Assembly: GCF_932526225.1 (NCBI RefSeq)
Contig: NC_064035.1
Location: forward strand, 2,501 to 66,500
DNA: 64,000 bases
From: Nematostella vectensis
Taxonomy: Eukaryota > Cnidaria > Anthozoa > Actiniaria > Edwardsiidae
Direction: 5' to 3'
The notes below the pieces were generated by a model that was not told where the DNA came from, did no database searches, and saw only the letters and a list, made by a program, of their open reading frames with translations. Numbering within the stretch: the stretch's first letter is position 1; every line of letters starts with the position of its first letter. Both the position numbers and the translations under genes were made by a program. This document shows positions 34,099 through 46,939 of this stretch, in pieces.

Positions 34099-35724
34099 TT
34101 ATTATTATTATTATTGTTTGTTATTTATGAGGAACGAGATGATCTATACAAAGCCATAAAGAAATATGTATTGCTCATCTAAATTATACAAGTAAATGAT
34201 AATATTAAAAAAGAACTACTGTAAGTAATTAGAGTGGTTTTCATTAACCCGTGAAACAAAGTGTGATAGTTAAACGGTAATAGTTAGTAAAACACAAAAA
34301 AGAACAATAGAATCAGATCACAACAAAGTGTAATACGCTAAAGCGTAGTTCACGGGTTAATGAAGGTTTTGACATTTCAACCTTACATCCACATGAAAGT
34401 AATGCCTAATATCGAGTGCCCTACAGTAAGTGTTTTGCAGTCAAGTTGTTTTCTTTTAGTAGGTAAAAAATTATTCTAAATAATAGTAATCATAGCTATG
34501 GTCACCACTTACACATATAGCACTTGTAATGAAAAGAAAGAAAAAATATATATATGCAGTCAAACAACAGAATTGCATGATAACCTTGAATATATTGAAT
34601 AAAGGACTGCAAAAAAACATCTTTTGTACTAGTTGCTTGAATTGACCCTTGGCTATTTTTAGCTGAATTCCCCTCCCCCTCTAAAAAAGAAAATAATAAT
34701 CATAATAGAACAAAACTAAAAAGAAAACAAACACAGCAGAGACCCCCATCAACAATTTTGATTTTTTTTTTACTTTCCTTTAAAGGGGGACTGTCATGTT
34801 TAAGAGATTTTCAATATCTCTAGAGCCCTGACACAATGAACTTCAGTGAAATTCTAATACTGACTTATGAGCTTTTGGTACATGTGGGAGACTTTAAACA
34901 AAACAAAAAAAATGACCACAAACTGTCAATTAACATAGTTTTCAATATAATATTGCATATTATATAATAAGGTATTGACAGCTTTTAAAAAGTTCAACTG
35001 TTTGTTGACACTTAAAAGCCTACAATAATCACTGACTCCAGACATGCGCAGTACTATGTTGCTGCCCCTTTAAAGTAAAATACAGCTTTACTTAGTCAGC
35101 GTAGACAAAATTGCGGATTTTGTCAATATTCTAATATGAAGATGTCAATATTCTCCCCCCTTACGTCTTTATTTCTATTTATTTTATGATTTTCACATGA
35201 TACCAAAACAGCGTCTTTTTTCTTCGCTAATTTGATGTCATGTACACAATAAAAGAGATGCGCCCGTGCGCATGGCGAGTCCCCAAGGGACCCAAGACGC
35301 CCAAATAGACCTCTATTTTTTGTCATCCACAATCTCGGCGAGCTGTGCGTGGCGTAACCGTATTACAGGCCTGGGATCCTGGTTATTGTCCTCCCCATTA
35401 ATGCGCGGGTTGGGATAACCTTGCAAGAGTGTTGTACAGCATATTCGCTCGGAAATATCGGTGCTTGGGGCCTTAGGGTTCTTTACAGCCTTCCGTAAAA
35501 GCCTTGTGCTGCCATACCGATTGGGTAATCCGTATGTATGGTTTCCGTTTTGTTCTTCAGACCGGGTTCGATCCCAGGCCAATGGGCTTTTTTTTATTCG
35601 TTTTCTTCCTTTGTGCTTGACCCCCCTAATCCTGATTGGTTTTGCGCAAAAATAATAAAAAAAAGTGAGTTTGCAAAATAAGGTTGCTGGATTTATTGAT
35701 TATATGTATTCAATTTGTTCCTAG

Positions 35725-37726
35725 GAAGTTAACAAAAAACACAAAGCAAAGAGTTTGAGGAAGTAAACAAGTATGTGAACTTTAATGTTCTATTTGAAGG
35801 GGCGCATTTTGTACCGGTAAGCATACATAGAATGCTTAACTGGTGGAGAGGGGAGTGGTAACAGTTTATTGAGCATAATGCCAACAATAGCAGGGGGAAG
35901 GGAGGGGAACTCTCTTCATACAATATTGCAGTTGTTACCTATTATTAAATAAGTTTGTAACATGTCTTTGTTTATTAAGCAAGGTCTATTTCTGAGACAA
36001 GCAAACTCAAGTAAGGCTGTTGAAATAACAGGTGAGTGTTAAAAGAAAAACAATTATCTGATTAGAAAACTACTGTAGATTCCTTTGCACCAAAATAAGA
36101 ACAAACTTCATTTTGTTTGTTATTTATAAGGAACGAGATGAGCTATACAAAGCCATAAAGAAATATGTATTGCTTATCTAAATTATACAAGTAAATGATA
36201 ATATTATAAAGGAACTACTGTAAGTAATTAGAGTGGTTTTTATTAACCCGTGAAACAAAGTGTGATAGTTAAACGGTAATAGTTAGAAAAAAACACAAAA
36301 AAGAACAATAGAATCAGATCACCACAAAGTGTAATACGTTAAAGCGTAGTTCACGGGTTAATGAAGGTTTTGACATTTCAACCTTACATCCACATGAAAG
36401 TAATGCCTAATATCGAGTGCCCTACAGTAAGTGTTTTGCAGTCAAGTTGTTTTCTTTTAGTAGGTAAAAAATTATTCTAAATAATAGTAATCATAGCTAT
36501 GGTCACCACTTACACATATAGCACTTGTAATGAAAAAAAAGAAAAAATATATATATGCAGTCAAACAACAGAATTGCATGATAACCTTGAATATATTGAA
36601 TAAAGGACTGCAAAAAAACATCTTTTGTACTAGTTGCTTGAATTGACCCTTGGCTATTTTTAGCTGAATTCCCCTCCCCCTCTAAAAAAGAAAATAATAA
36701 TAATAATAGAACAAAACTAAAAAGAAAACAAACACAACAGAGACCTCCACCAACAATTTTGATTTTTTTTTACTTTCCTTTAAAGGGGGAGTGTCATGTT
36801 TAAGAGATTTGCAATAGCTCTAGAGCCCTGACACAATGAACTTCAGTGAAATTCTAATACTGACTTATGAGCTTTTGGTACATGTGTGAGACTTTAAACA
36901 AAACAAAAAAATGACCACAAACTGTCAATTAACATAGTTTTCAATATAATATTGCATATTATTTAATAAGGTATTGACAGCTTTTAAAAAGTTCAACTGT
37001 TTGTTGACACTTAAAAGCCTACAATAATCACTGACTCCAGACATGCGCAGTACTATGTTGCTGCCCCTTTAAAGTAAAATACAGCTTTACTTAGTCAGCG
37101 TAGACAAAATTGCGGATTTTGTCAATATTCTAATATGAAGATGTCAATATTCTCCCCCCTTACGTCTTTATTTCTATTTATTTTATGATTTTCACATGAT
37201 ACCAAAACAGCGTTTTTTTCTTCGCTAATTTGATGTCATGTACACAATAAAAGAGATGCGCCCGTGCGCATGGCGAGTCCCCAAGGGACCCAAGACGCCC
37301 AAATAGACCTCTATTTTTTGTCATCCACAATCTCGGCGAGCTGTGCGTGGCGTAACCGTATTACAGGCCTGGGATCCTGGTTATTGTCCTCCCCATTAAT
37401 GCGCGGGTTGGGATAACCTTGCAAGAGTGTTGTACAGCATATTCGCTCGGAAATATCGGTGCTTGGGGCCTTAGGGTTCTTTACAGCCTTCCGTAAAAGC
37501 CTTGTGCTGCCATACCGATTGGGTAATCCGTATGTATGGTTTCCGTTTTGTTCTTCAGACTGGGTTCGATCCCAGGCCAATGGGCTTTTTTTTTTTAATT
37601 CGTTTTTTTTCTTTGTGCTGGACCCCCTTAATCCTGATAGGTTTTGCGCAAAAATAATAAAAAAAAGTGAGTTTGCAAAATAAGCTTGCTAGATTTATTG
37701 ATTATATGTATTCAATTTGTTCCTAG
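35725..37726 (+). repeat. Satellite unit 7
   Basis: 2002 bp, type B start like unit 4, including AATACGTTAAAGCG, which breaks the TACGCTAAAGCGTA palindrome. It lies between the two LINE-bearing units. Confidence 0.95.
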
Positions 37727-38118
37727 GAAGTTAACAAAAAACACAAAGCAAAGAGTTTGAGGAAGTAAACAAGTATGTGAACTTTAATGTTCTATTTGAA
37801 GGGGTGCATTTTGTACAGGAAAGCATACATAGAATGCTTAACTGGTGGAGAGGGAAGAGGTAAAAGTTTATTGAGCATAATTTCAACAATAGCAGGGGGA
37901 AGAGAGGGGCACTCTCTTCATACAATATTGCAGTTGTTACCTATTATTAAATAAGTTTGTAACATGTCTTTGTTTATTAAGCAAGGTCTATTTCTGAGAC
38001 AAGCAAACTCAAGTAAGGCTGTTGAAATAACAGGTGAGTGTTAAAAGAAAAACAATTATCTGATTAGAAAACTACTGTAGATTCCTTTGCACCAAAATAA
38101 GAACAAACTTCATTTTGT

Positions 38119-38994
38119 GATACTACTATCTCGTTTTCAACCGATGTCAATAATACTTCCAATTTAGAGAACACTCTTAATTCAGTGATGAGGGATGTGG
38201 AAGTATGGACCAATTGCAACAAACTTCCAATAAATGAGACGAAGTCAAAATCACTACTTGTGACTGGTAAACGCCTTGGAGAGAAAGCACCACACAGTAA
38301 ATTATCCATTTCGACATCTAATGGAAACACCCTTGAATCAGTGGAATCAGTAAGACTCCTTGGACTGGATGTGGACAGTAAATTGACCTTTTCGGATCAC
38401 GCTGAAAGGACATACAAGAAAATTGCAGGAAGAATCGGCGTACTAAATAAGATCAAAGATTGTCTACCCATCAAACAAAGAACAAATTTCTATAATGCCA
38501 TGATCAAACCTTTGTTTAGCTATGCTGGGACTGTTTGGCAAACAGCATCAACTAAGGATTGTTTGTCAAGATTTCTAACTCTACAAAAAAGAGCTGCACG
38601 TCTAATACTCAACGCTGAACCCAGAGCACCCTCAGTACCGTTGTTTAATAGACTTCAATGGCTGCCTTTCTATCTGGACAATCACATCTCAATGTGTTCT
38701 ATTCTCTTTAAAAGGCTACAACTGATGGTGCCCGAATATCTAATTGAAACTCTTAAGCTGAACAATACACTTCATAATAGAAATACTCGTTTCTCAGGAC
38801 TGAATTTTATAACTCCAAAGTATACTAGAAAAACCGAAGGTGGGAAAACGTTTACAGTAAATGCCATCCATAAATGGAACAATTTAGAAGCCAGCATAAA
38901 GAAACTGCCTAATATAAGCTCTTTTAAGAACGCTCTCCGTCATAAATATCTTAATGAACAATTACTTTTAAATCATTTTAATATTTCGAATTAA
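38119..38994 (+). pseudogene. LINE reverse transcriptase C-terminal fragment, copy 2
   Basis: 291 codons plus stop. The protein differs from the 32889 copy at one residue that I can see (IKDCLP here, IKGCLP there, from a single A/G difference near 38459/33229). It also lacks the first catalytic aspartate and everything before it. Confidence 0.85.
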
Positions 38995-39331
38995 CTCATA
39001 TTTTATTTTCTTTATTTAATCTTTCTCCTTTTGGTCTGGGTGGGAATAGTATTTTTATAATTTGTATTGTAAATAGAGATTTTATATATATATATATATA
39101 TATTTTATATTGTATTATTTGTATGTATGAGTTTTGAGGGCCACAAGTTTACTAGTGTATTACACTATTAAGTGCCACCCTCTGTAAATAAAGTTATTAT
39201 TATATTTATTATATATTTTATATTGTATTATTTGTATGTATGAGTTTTGAGGGCCACAAGTTTACTAGTGTATTACACTATTAAGTGCCACCCTCTGTAA
39301 ATAAAGTTATTATTATTATTATTATTATTAT
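38119..39331 (+). mobile_element. 5'-truncated CR1/L2-like LINE, copy 2
   Basis: 1213 bp in satellite unit 8. Same truncation point, same insertion site and nearly the same sequence as 32889-34114, with a shorter TA run and TTA tail. Two independent insertions would not share both ends, so this is a copy made by duplication of satellite units. Confidence 0.9.
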
Positions 39332-40941
39332 TGTTTGTTATTTATGAGGAACGAGATGATCTATACAAAGCCATAAAGAAATATGTATTGCTCATCTAAA
39401 TTATACAAGTAAATGATAATATTAAAAAAGAACTACTGTAAGTAATTAGAGTGGTTTTCATTAACCCGTGAAACAAAGTGTGATAGTTAAACGGTAATAG
39501 TTAGTAAAACACAAAAAAGAACAATAGAATCAGATCACAACAAAGTGTAATACGCTAAAGCGTAGTTCACGGGTTAATGAAGGTTTTGACATTTCAACCT
39601 TACATCCACATGAAAGTAATGCCTAATATCGAGTGCCCTACAGTAAGTGTTTTGCAGTCAAGTTGTTTTCTTTTAGTAGGTAAAAAATTATTCTAAATAA
39701 TAGTAATCATAGCTATGGTCACCACTTACACATATAGCACTTGTAATGAAAAGAAAGAAAAAATATATATATGCAGTCAAACAACAGAATTGCATGATAA
39801 CCTTGAATATATTGAATAAAGGACTGCAAAAAAACATCTTTTGTACTAGTTGCTTGAATTGACCCTTGGCTATTTTTAGCTGAATTCCCCTCCCCCTCTA
39901 AAAAAGAAAATAATAATCATAATAGAACAAAACTAAAAAGAAAACAAACACAGCAGAGACCCCCATCAACAATTTTGATTTTTTTTTTACTTTCCTTTAA
40001 AGGGGGACTGTCATGTTTAAGAGATTTTCAATATCTCTAGAGCCCTGACACAATGAACTTCAGTGAAATTCTAATACTGACTTATGAGCTTTTGGTACAT
40101 GTGGGAGACTTTAAACAAAACAAAAAAAATGACCACAAACTGTCAATTAACATAGTTTTCAATATAATATTGCATATTATATAATAAGGTATTGACAGCT
40201 TTTAAAAAGTTCAACTGTTTGTTGACACTTAAAAGCCTACAATAATCACTGACTCCAGACATGCGCAGTACTATGTTGCTGCCCCTTTAAAGTAAAATAC
40301 AGCTTTACTTAGTCAGCGTAGACAAAATTGCGGATTTTGTCAATATTCTAATATGAAGATGTCAATATTCTCCCCCCTTACGTCTTTATTTCTATTTATT
40401 TTATGATTTTCACATGATACCAAAACAGCGTCTTTTTTCTTCGCTAATTTGATGTCATGTACACAATAAAAGAGATGCGCCCGTGCGCATGGCGAGTCCC
40501 CAAGGGACCCAAGACGCCCAAATAGACCTCTATTTTTTGTCATCCACAATCTCGGCGAGCTGTGCGTGGCGTAACCGTATTACAGGCCTGGGATCCTGGT
40601 TATTGTCCTCCCCATTAATGCGCGGGTTGGGATAACCTTGCAAGAGTGTTGTACAGCATATTCGCTCGGAAATATCGGTGCTTGGGGCCTTAGGGTTCTT
40701 TACAGCCTTCCGTAAAAGCCTTGTGCTGCCATACCGATTGGGTAATCCGTATGTATGGTTTCCGTTTTGTTCTTCAGACCGGGTTCGATCCCAGGCCAAT
40801 GGGCTTTTTTTTATTCGTTTTCTTCCATTGTGCTTGACCCCCCTAATCCTGATTGGTTTTGCGCAAAAATAATAAAAAAAAGTGAGTTTGCAAAATAAGC
40901 TTGCTGGATTTATTGATTATATGTATTCAATTTGTTCCTAG

Positions 40942-42942
40942 GAAGTTAACAAAAAACACAAAGCAAAGAGTTTGAGGAAGTAAACAAGTATGTGAACTTT
41001 AATGTTCTATTTGAAGGGGTGCATTTTGTACAGGGAAGCATACATAGAATGCTTAACTGGTGGAGAGGGAAGAGGTAAAAGTTTATTGAGCATAATTTCA
41101 ACAATAGCAGGGGGAAGAGAGGGACACTCTCTCCATACAATATTGCAGTTGTTACCTATTATTAAATAAGTTTGTAACATGTCTTTGTTTATTAAGCAAG
41201 GTCTATTTCTGAGACAAGCAAACTCAAGTAAGGCTGTTGAAATAACAGGTGAGTGTTAAAAGAAAAACAATTATCTGATTAGAAAACTACTGTAGATTCC
41301 TTTGCACCAAAATAAGAACAAACTTCATTTTGTTTGTTATTTATAAGGAACGAGATGAGCTATACAAAGCCATAAAGAAATATGTATTGCTCATCTAAAT
41401 TATACAAGTAAATGATAATATTAAAAAGGAACTACTGTAAGAAATTAGAGTGGTTTTTATTAACCCGTGAAACAAAGTGTGATAGTTAAACAGTAATAGT
41501 TAGAAAAAAACACAAAAAAGAACAATAGAATCAGATCACCACAAAGTGTAATACGCTAAAGCGTAGTTCACGGGTTAATGAAGGTTTTGACATTTCAACC
41601 TTACATCCACATGAAAGTAATGCCTAATATCGAGTGCCCTACAGTAAGTGTTTTGCAGTCAAGTTGTTTTCTTTTAGTAGGTAAAAAATTATTCTAAATA
41701 ATAGTAATCATAGCTATGGTCACCACTTACACATATAGCACTTGTAATGAAAAAAAAGAAAAAATATATATATGCAGTCAAACAACAGAATTGCATGATA
41801 ACCTTGAATATATTGAATAAAGGACTGCAAAAAAACATCTTTTGTACTAGTTGCTTGAATTGACCCTTGGCTATTTTTAGCTGAATTCCCCTCCCCCTCT
41901 AAAAAAGAAAATAATAATAATAATAGAACAAAACTAAAAAGAAAACAAACACAACAGAGACCTCCACCAACAATTTTGATTTTTTTTTACTTTCCTTTAA
42001 AGGGGGAGTGTCATGTTTAAGAGATTTGCAATAGCTCTAGAGCCCTGACACAATGAACTTCAGTGAAATTCTAATACTGACTTATGAGCTTTTGGTACAT
42101 GTGGGAGACTTTAAACAAAACAAAAAAAATGACCACAAACTGTCAATTAACATAGTTTTCAATATAATATTGCATATTATTTAATAAGGTATTGACAGCT
42201 TTTAAAAAGTTCAACTGTTTGTTGACACTTAAAAGCCTACAATAATCACTGACTCCAGACATGCGCAGTACTATGTTGCTGCCCCTTTAAAGTAAAATAC
42301 AGCTTTACTTAGTCAGCGTAGACAAAATTGCGGATTTTGTCAATATTCTAATATGAAGATGTCAATATTCTCCCCCCTTACGTCTTTATTTCTATTTATT
42401 TTATGATTTTCACATGATACCAAAACAGCGTCTTTTTTCTTCGCTAATTTGATGTCATGTACACAATAAAGGAGATGCGCCCGTGCGCATGGCGAGTCCT
42501 CAAGGGACCCAAGACGCCCAAATAGACCTCTATTTTTTGTCATCCACAATCTCGGCGAGCTGTGCGTGGCGTAACCGTATTACAGGCCTGGGATCCTGGT
42601 TATTGTCCTCCCCATTAATGCGCGGGTTGGGATAACCTTGCAAGAGTGTTGTACAGCATATTCGCTCGGAAATATCGGTGCTTGGGGCCTTCGGGTTCTT
42701 TACAGCCTTCCTTAAAAGGCTTGTGCTGCCATACCGATTGGGTAATCCGTATGTATGGTTTCCGTTTTGTTCTTCAGACCGGGTTCGATCCCAGGCCAAT
42801 GGGCTTTTTTTTTATTCGTTTTCTTTCTTTGTGCTTGACCCCCCTAATCCTGATTGGTTTTGCGCAAAAATAATAAAAAAAAGTGAGTTTGCAAAATAAG
42901 CTTGCTGGATTTATTGATTATATGTATTCAATTTGTTCCTAG
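40942..42942 (+). repeat. Satellite unit 9
   Basis: 2001 bp. The left half matches unit 5 (GGGACACTCTCTCC, AAGAAATTAG), while the right half has GTGGGAGACTTT like later units, so it appears to be an exchange product. Confidence 0.95.
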
Positions 42943-44941
42943 GAAATTAACAAAAAACACAAAGCAAAGAGTTTGAGGAAGTAAACAAGTACGTGAACTT
43001 TAATGTTCTATTTGAAGGGGCGCATTTTGTACAGGGAAGCATACATAGAATGCTTAACTGGTGGAGAGGGGAGAGGTAACAGTTTATTGAGCATAATGTC
43101 AACAATAGCAAGGGGAAGGGAGGGGCACTCTCTTCATACAATATTGCAGTTGTTACCTATTATTAAATAAGTTTGTAACATGTCTTTGTTTATTAAGCAA
43201 GGTCTATTTCTGAGACAAGCAAACTCAAGTAAGAGCTGTTGAAATAACAGGTGAGTGTTAAAAAAAACCATTATCTGATTAGAAAACTAATGTAGATTCC
43301 TTTGCACCAAATAAGAACAAACTTCATTTTGTTTGTTATTAATGAGGAACGAGATGAGCTCTACAAGGCCAAGAAGAAATATGTATTGCTCATCTAAATT
43401 ATACAAGTAAATAATAATATAAAAAAAGAATTACTGTAAGTAATTAGAGTGGTTTTCATTAACCCGTGAAACAAAGTGTGATAGTTAAACGGTAATAGTT
43501 AATAAAACACAAAAAAGAACAATAGAATCAGATCACAACAAAGTGTAATACGCTAAAGCGTAGTTCACGGGTTAATGAAGGTTTTGACATTTCAACCTTA
43601 CATCCACATGAAAGTAATGCCTAATATCGAGTGCCCTACAGTAAGTGTTTTGCAGTCAAGTTGTTTTCTTTTAGTAGGTAAAAAATTATTCTAAATAATA
43701 GTAATCATAGCTATGGTCACCACTTACACATATAGCACTTGTAATAAAAAAAAAAAGAAAAAATATATATATGCAGTCAAACAACAGAATTGCATGATAA
43801 CCTTGAATATATTGAATAAAGGACTGCAAAAAAAACATCTTTTGTTCTAGTTGCTTGAATTGACCCTTGGCTATTTTTAGCTGAATTCCCCTCCCCCTCT
43901 AAAAAAGAAAATAATAATAATAATAGAACAAAACTAAAAAGAAAACAAACACAACAGAGACCTCCACCAACAATTTTGATTTTTTTTACTTTCCTTTAAA
44001 GGGGGAGTGTCATGTTTAAGAGATTTGCAATAGCTCTAGAGCCCTGACACAATGAACTTCAGTGAAATTCTAATACTGACTTATGAGCTTTTGGTACATG
44101 TGGGAGACTTTAAACAAAACAAAAAAAATGACCACAAACTGTCAATTAACATAGTTTTCAATATAATATTGCATATTATTTAATAAGGTATTGACAGCTT
44201 TTAAAAAGTTCAACTGTTTGTTGACACTTAAAAGCCTACAATAATCACTGACTCCAGACATGCGCAGTACTATGTTGCTGCCCCTTTAAAGTAAAATACA
44301 GCTTTACTTAGTCAGCGTAGACAAAATTGCGGATTTTGTCAATATTCTAATATGAAGATGTCAATATTCTCCCCCCCTTACGTCTTTATTTCTATTTATT
44401 TTATGATTTTCACATGATACCAAAACAGCGTCTTTTTTCTTCGCTAATTTGATGTCATGTACACAATAAAAGAGATGCGCCCGTGCGCATGGCGAGTCCC
44501 CAAGGGACCCAAGACGCCCAAATAGACCTCTATTTTTTGTCATCCACAATCTCGGCGAGCTGTGCGTGGCGTAACCGTATTACAGGCCTGGGATCCTGGT
44601 TATTGTCCTCCCCATTAATGCGCGGGTTGGGATAACCTTACAAGAGTGTTGTACAGCATATTCGCTCGGAAATATCGGTGCTTGGGGCCTTCGGGTTCTT
44701 TACAGCCTTCCGTAAAAGCCTTGTGCTGCCATACCGATTGGGTAATCCGTATGTATGGTTTCCGTTTTGTTCTTCAGACCGGGTTCGATCCCAGGCCAAT
44801 GGGCTTTTTTTTGATTCGTTTTCTTTCTTTGTGCTTGACCCCACTAATCCTGATTGGTTTTGCGCAAAAATAATAAAAAAAGTGAGTTTGCAAAATAAGC
44901 TTGCTGGATTTATTGATTATATGTATTCAATTTGTTCATAG
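42943..44941 (+). repeat. Satellite unit 10
   Basis: 1999 bp. Start variant GAAATTAAC, with a start block intermediate between types A and B. It is the first unit with AAGAGCTGTT, which marks most units to its right. Confidence 0.95.
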
Positions 44942-46939
44942 GAAGTTAACAAAAAACACAAAGCAAAGAGTTTGATGAAGTAAACAAGTATGTGAAGTTT
45001 AATGTTCTATTTGAAGGGGTGCATTTTGTACAGGGAAGCATACATAGAATGCTTAACTGGTGGAGAGGGAAGAGGTAAAAGTTTATTGAGCATAATTTCA
45101 ACAATAGCAGGGGGAAGAGAGGGGCACTCTCTTCATACAATATTGCAGTTGTTACCTATTATTAAATAAGTTTGTAACATGTCTTTGTTTATTAAGCAAG
45201 GTCTATTTCTGAGACAAGCAAACTCAAGTAAGAGCTGTTAAAATAACAGGTGAGTGTTAAAAAAAAAACAATTATCTGATTAGAAAACTAATGTAGATTC
45301 CTTTGCTCCAAATAAGAACAAACTTCATTTTGTTTGTTATTTATGAGGAACGAGATGAGCTCTACAAGGCCAAGAAGAAATATGTATTGCTCATCTAAAT
45401 TATACAAGTAAATAATAATATTAAAAAAGAATTACTGTAAGTAATTAGAGTGGTTTTCATTAACCCGTGAAACAAAGTGTGATAGTTAAACGGTAATAGT
45501 TAGTAAAACACAAAAAAGAACAATAGAATCAGATCACAACAAAGTGTAGTACGCTAAAGCGTAGTTCACGGGTTAATGAAGGTTTTGACATTTCAACCTT
45601 ACATCCACATGAAAGTAATGCCTAATATCGAGTGCCCTACAGTAAGTGTTTTGCAGTCAAGTTGTTTTCTTTTAGTAGGTAAAAAATTATTCTAAATAAT
45701 AGTAATCATAGCTATGGTCTCCACTTACACATATAGCACTTGTAATGAAAAGAAAGAAAAAATATATATATGCAGTCAAACAACAGAACTGCATGATAAC
45801 CTTGAATATATTGAATAAAGGACTGCAAAAAAACATCTTTTGTACTAGTTGCTTGAATTGACCCTTGGCTATTTTTAGCTGAATTCCCCTCCCCCTCTAA
45901 AAAGGAAAATAATAATCATAATAGAACAAAACTAAAAAGAAAACAAACACAACAGAGACCTCCACCAACAATTTTGATTTTGTTTACTTTCCTTTAAAGG
46001 GGGAGTGTCATGTTTAAAAGATTTGCAATAGCTCTAGAGCCCTGACACAATGAACTTCAGTGAAATTCTAACACTGACTTATGAGCTTTTGGTACATGTG
46101 GGAGACTTTTAACAAAACAAAAAAAAATGACCACAAACTGTCAATTAACATAGTTTTCAATATAATATTGCATATTATTTAATAAGGTATTGACAGCTTT
46201 TAAAAAGTTCAACTGTTTGTTGACACTTAAAAGCCTACAATAATCACTGACTCCAGACATGCGCAGTACTATGTTGCTGCCCCTTTAAAGTAAAATACAG
46301 CTTTACTTAGTCAGCGTAGACAAAATTGCGGATTTTGTCAATATTCTAATATGAAGATGTCAATATTCTCCCCCCTTACGTCTTTATTTCTATTTATTTT
46401 ATGATTTTCACATGATACCAAAACAGCGTCTTTTTTCTTCGCTAATTTGATGTCATGTACACAATAAAAGAGATGCGCCCGTGCGCATGGCGAGTCCCCA
46501 AGGGACCCAAGACGCCCAAATAGACCTCTATTTTTTGTCATCCACAATCTCGGCGAGCTGTGCGTGGCGTAACCGTATTACAGGCCTGGGATCCTGGTTA
46601 TTGTCCTCCCCATTAATGCGCGGGTTGGGATAACCTTGCAAGAGTGTTGTACAGCATATTCGCTCGGAAATATCGGTGCTTGGGGCCTTCGGGTTCTTTA
46701 CAGCCTTCCGTAAAAGCCTTGTGCTGCCATACCGATTGGGTAATCCGTATGTATGGTTTCCGTTTTGTTCTTCAGACCGGGTTCGATCCCAGGCCAATGG
46801 GCTTTTTTTTTATTCGTTTTCTTTCTTTGTGCTTGACCCCACTAATCCTGATTGGTTTTGCGCAAAAATAATAAAAAAAGTGAGTTTGCAAAATAAGCTT
46901 GCTGGATTTATTGATTATATGTATTCAATTTGTTCCTAG
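44942..46939 (+). repeat. Satellite unit 11
   Basis: 1998 bp. First unit with GTTTGATGAAG and GTGAAGTTT, markers of the right-hand family. It contains ATAACCTTACAAGAG, which puts a stop in the minus-strand frame open in other units. The end of unit 10 has a seven-C run at 44370-44376. Confidence 0.95.

Larger units (their letters stand above)
32889..34114 (+). mobile_element. 5'-truncated CR1/L2-like LINE, copy 1
   Basis: A 1226 bp insertion in satellite unit 6 at CATTTTGT / TTGTTATTT. TGT (or TTGT) is repeated on both sides as a short target duplication. It contains the end of a reverse transcriptase ORF, a 3' UTR with a tandemly duplicated ~113 bp segment, a TA microsatellite (about 33853-33882) and a TTA/ATT tail. 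The protein and 3' tail differ from the full-length element at 17181, so it is a different family. Confidence 0.9.
32497..35724 (+). repeat. Satellite unit 6 (with LINE insertion)
   Basis: 3228 bp because of the insertion at 32889-34114. The part right of the insertion has private markers (AATAATCATAAT, GGGGGACTGTCATG, TTTTCAATATCTC) repeated exactly in unit 8. Confidence 0.95.
37727..40941 (+). repeat. Satellite unit 8 (with LINE insertion)
   Basis: 3215 bp, nearly identical to unit 6 including the insertion point. It differs mainly by shorter TA and TTA microsatellites in the LINE tail and a few substitutions. Confidence 0.95.
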
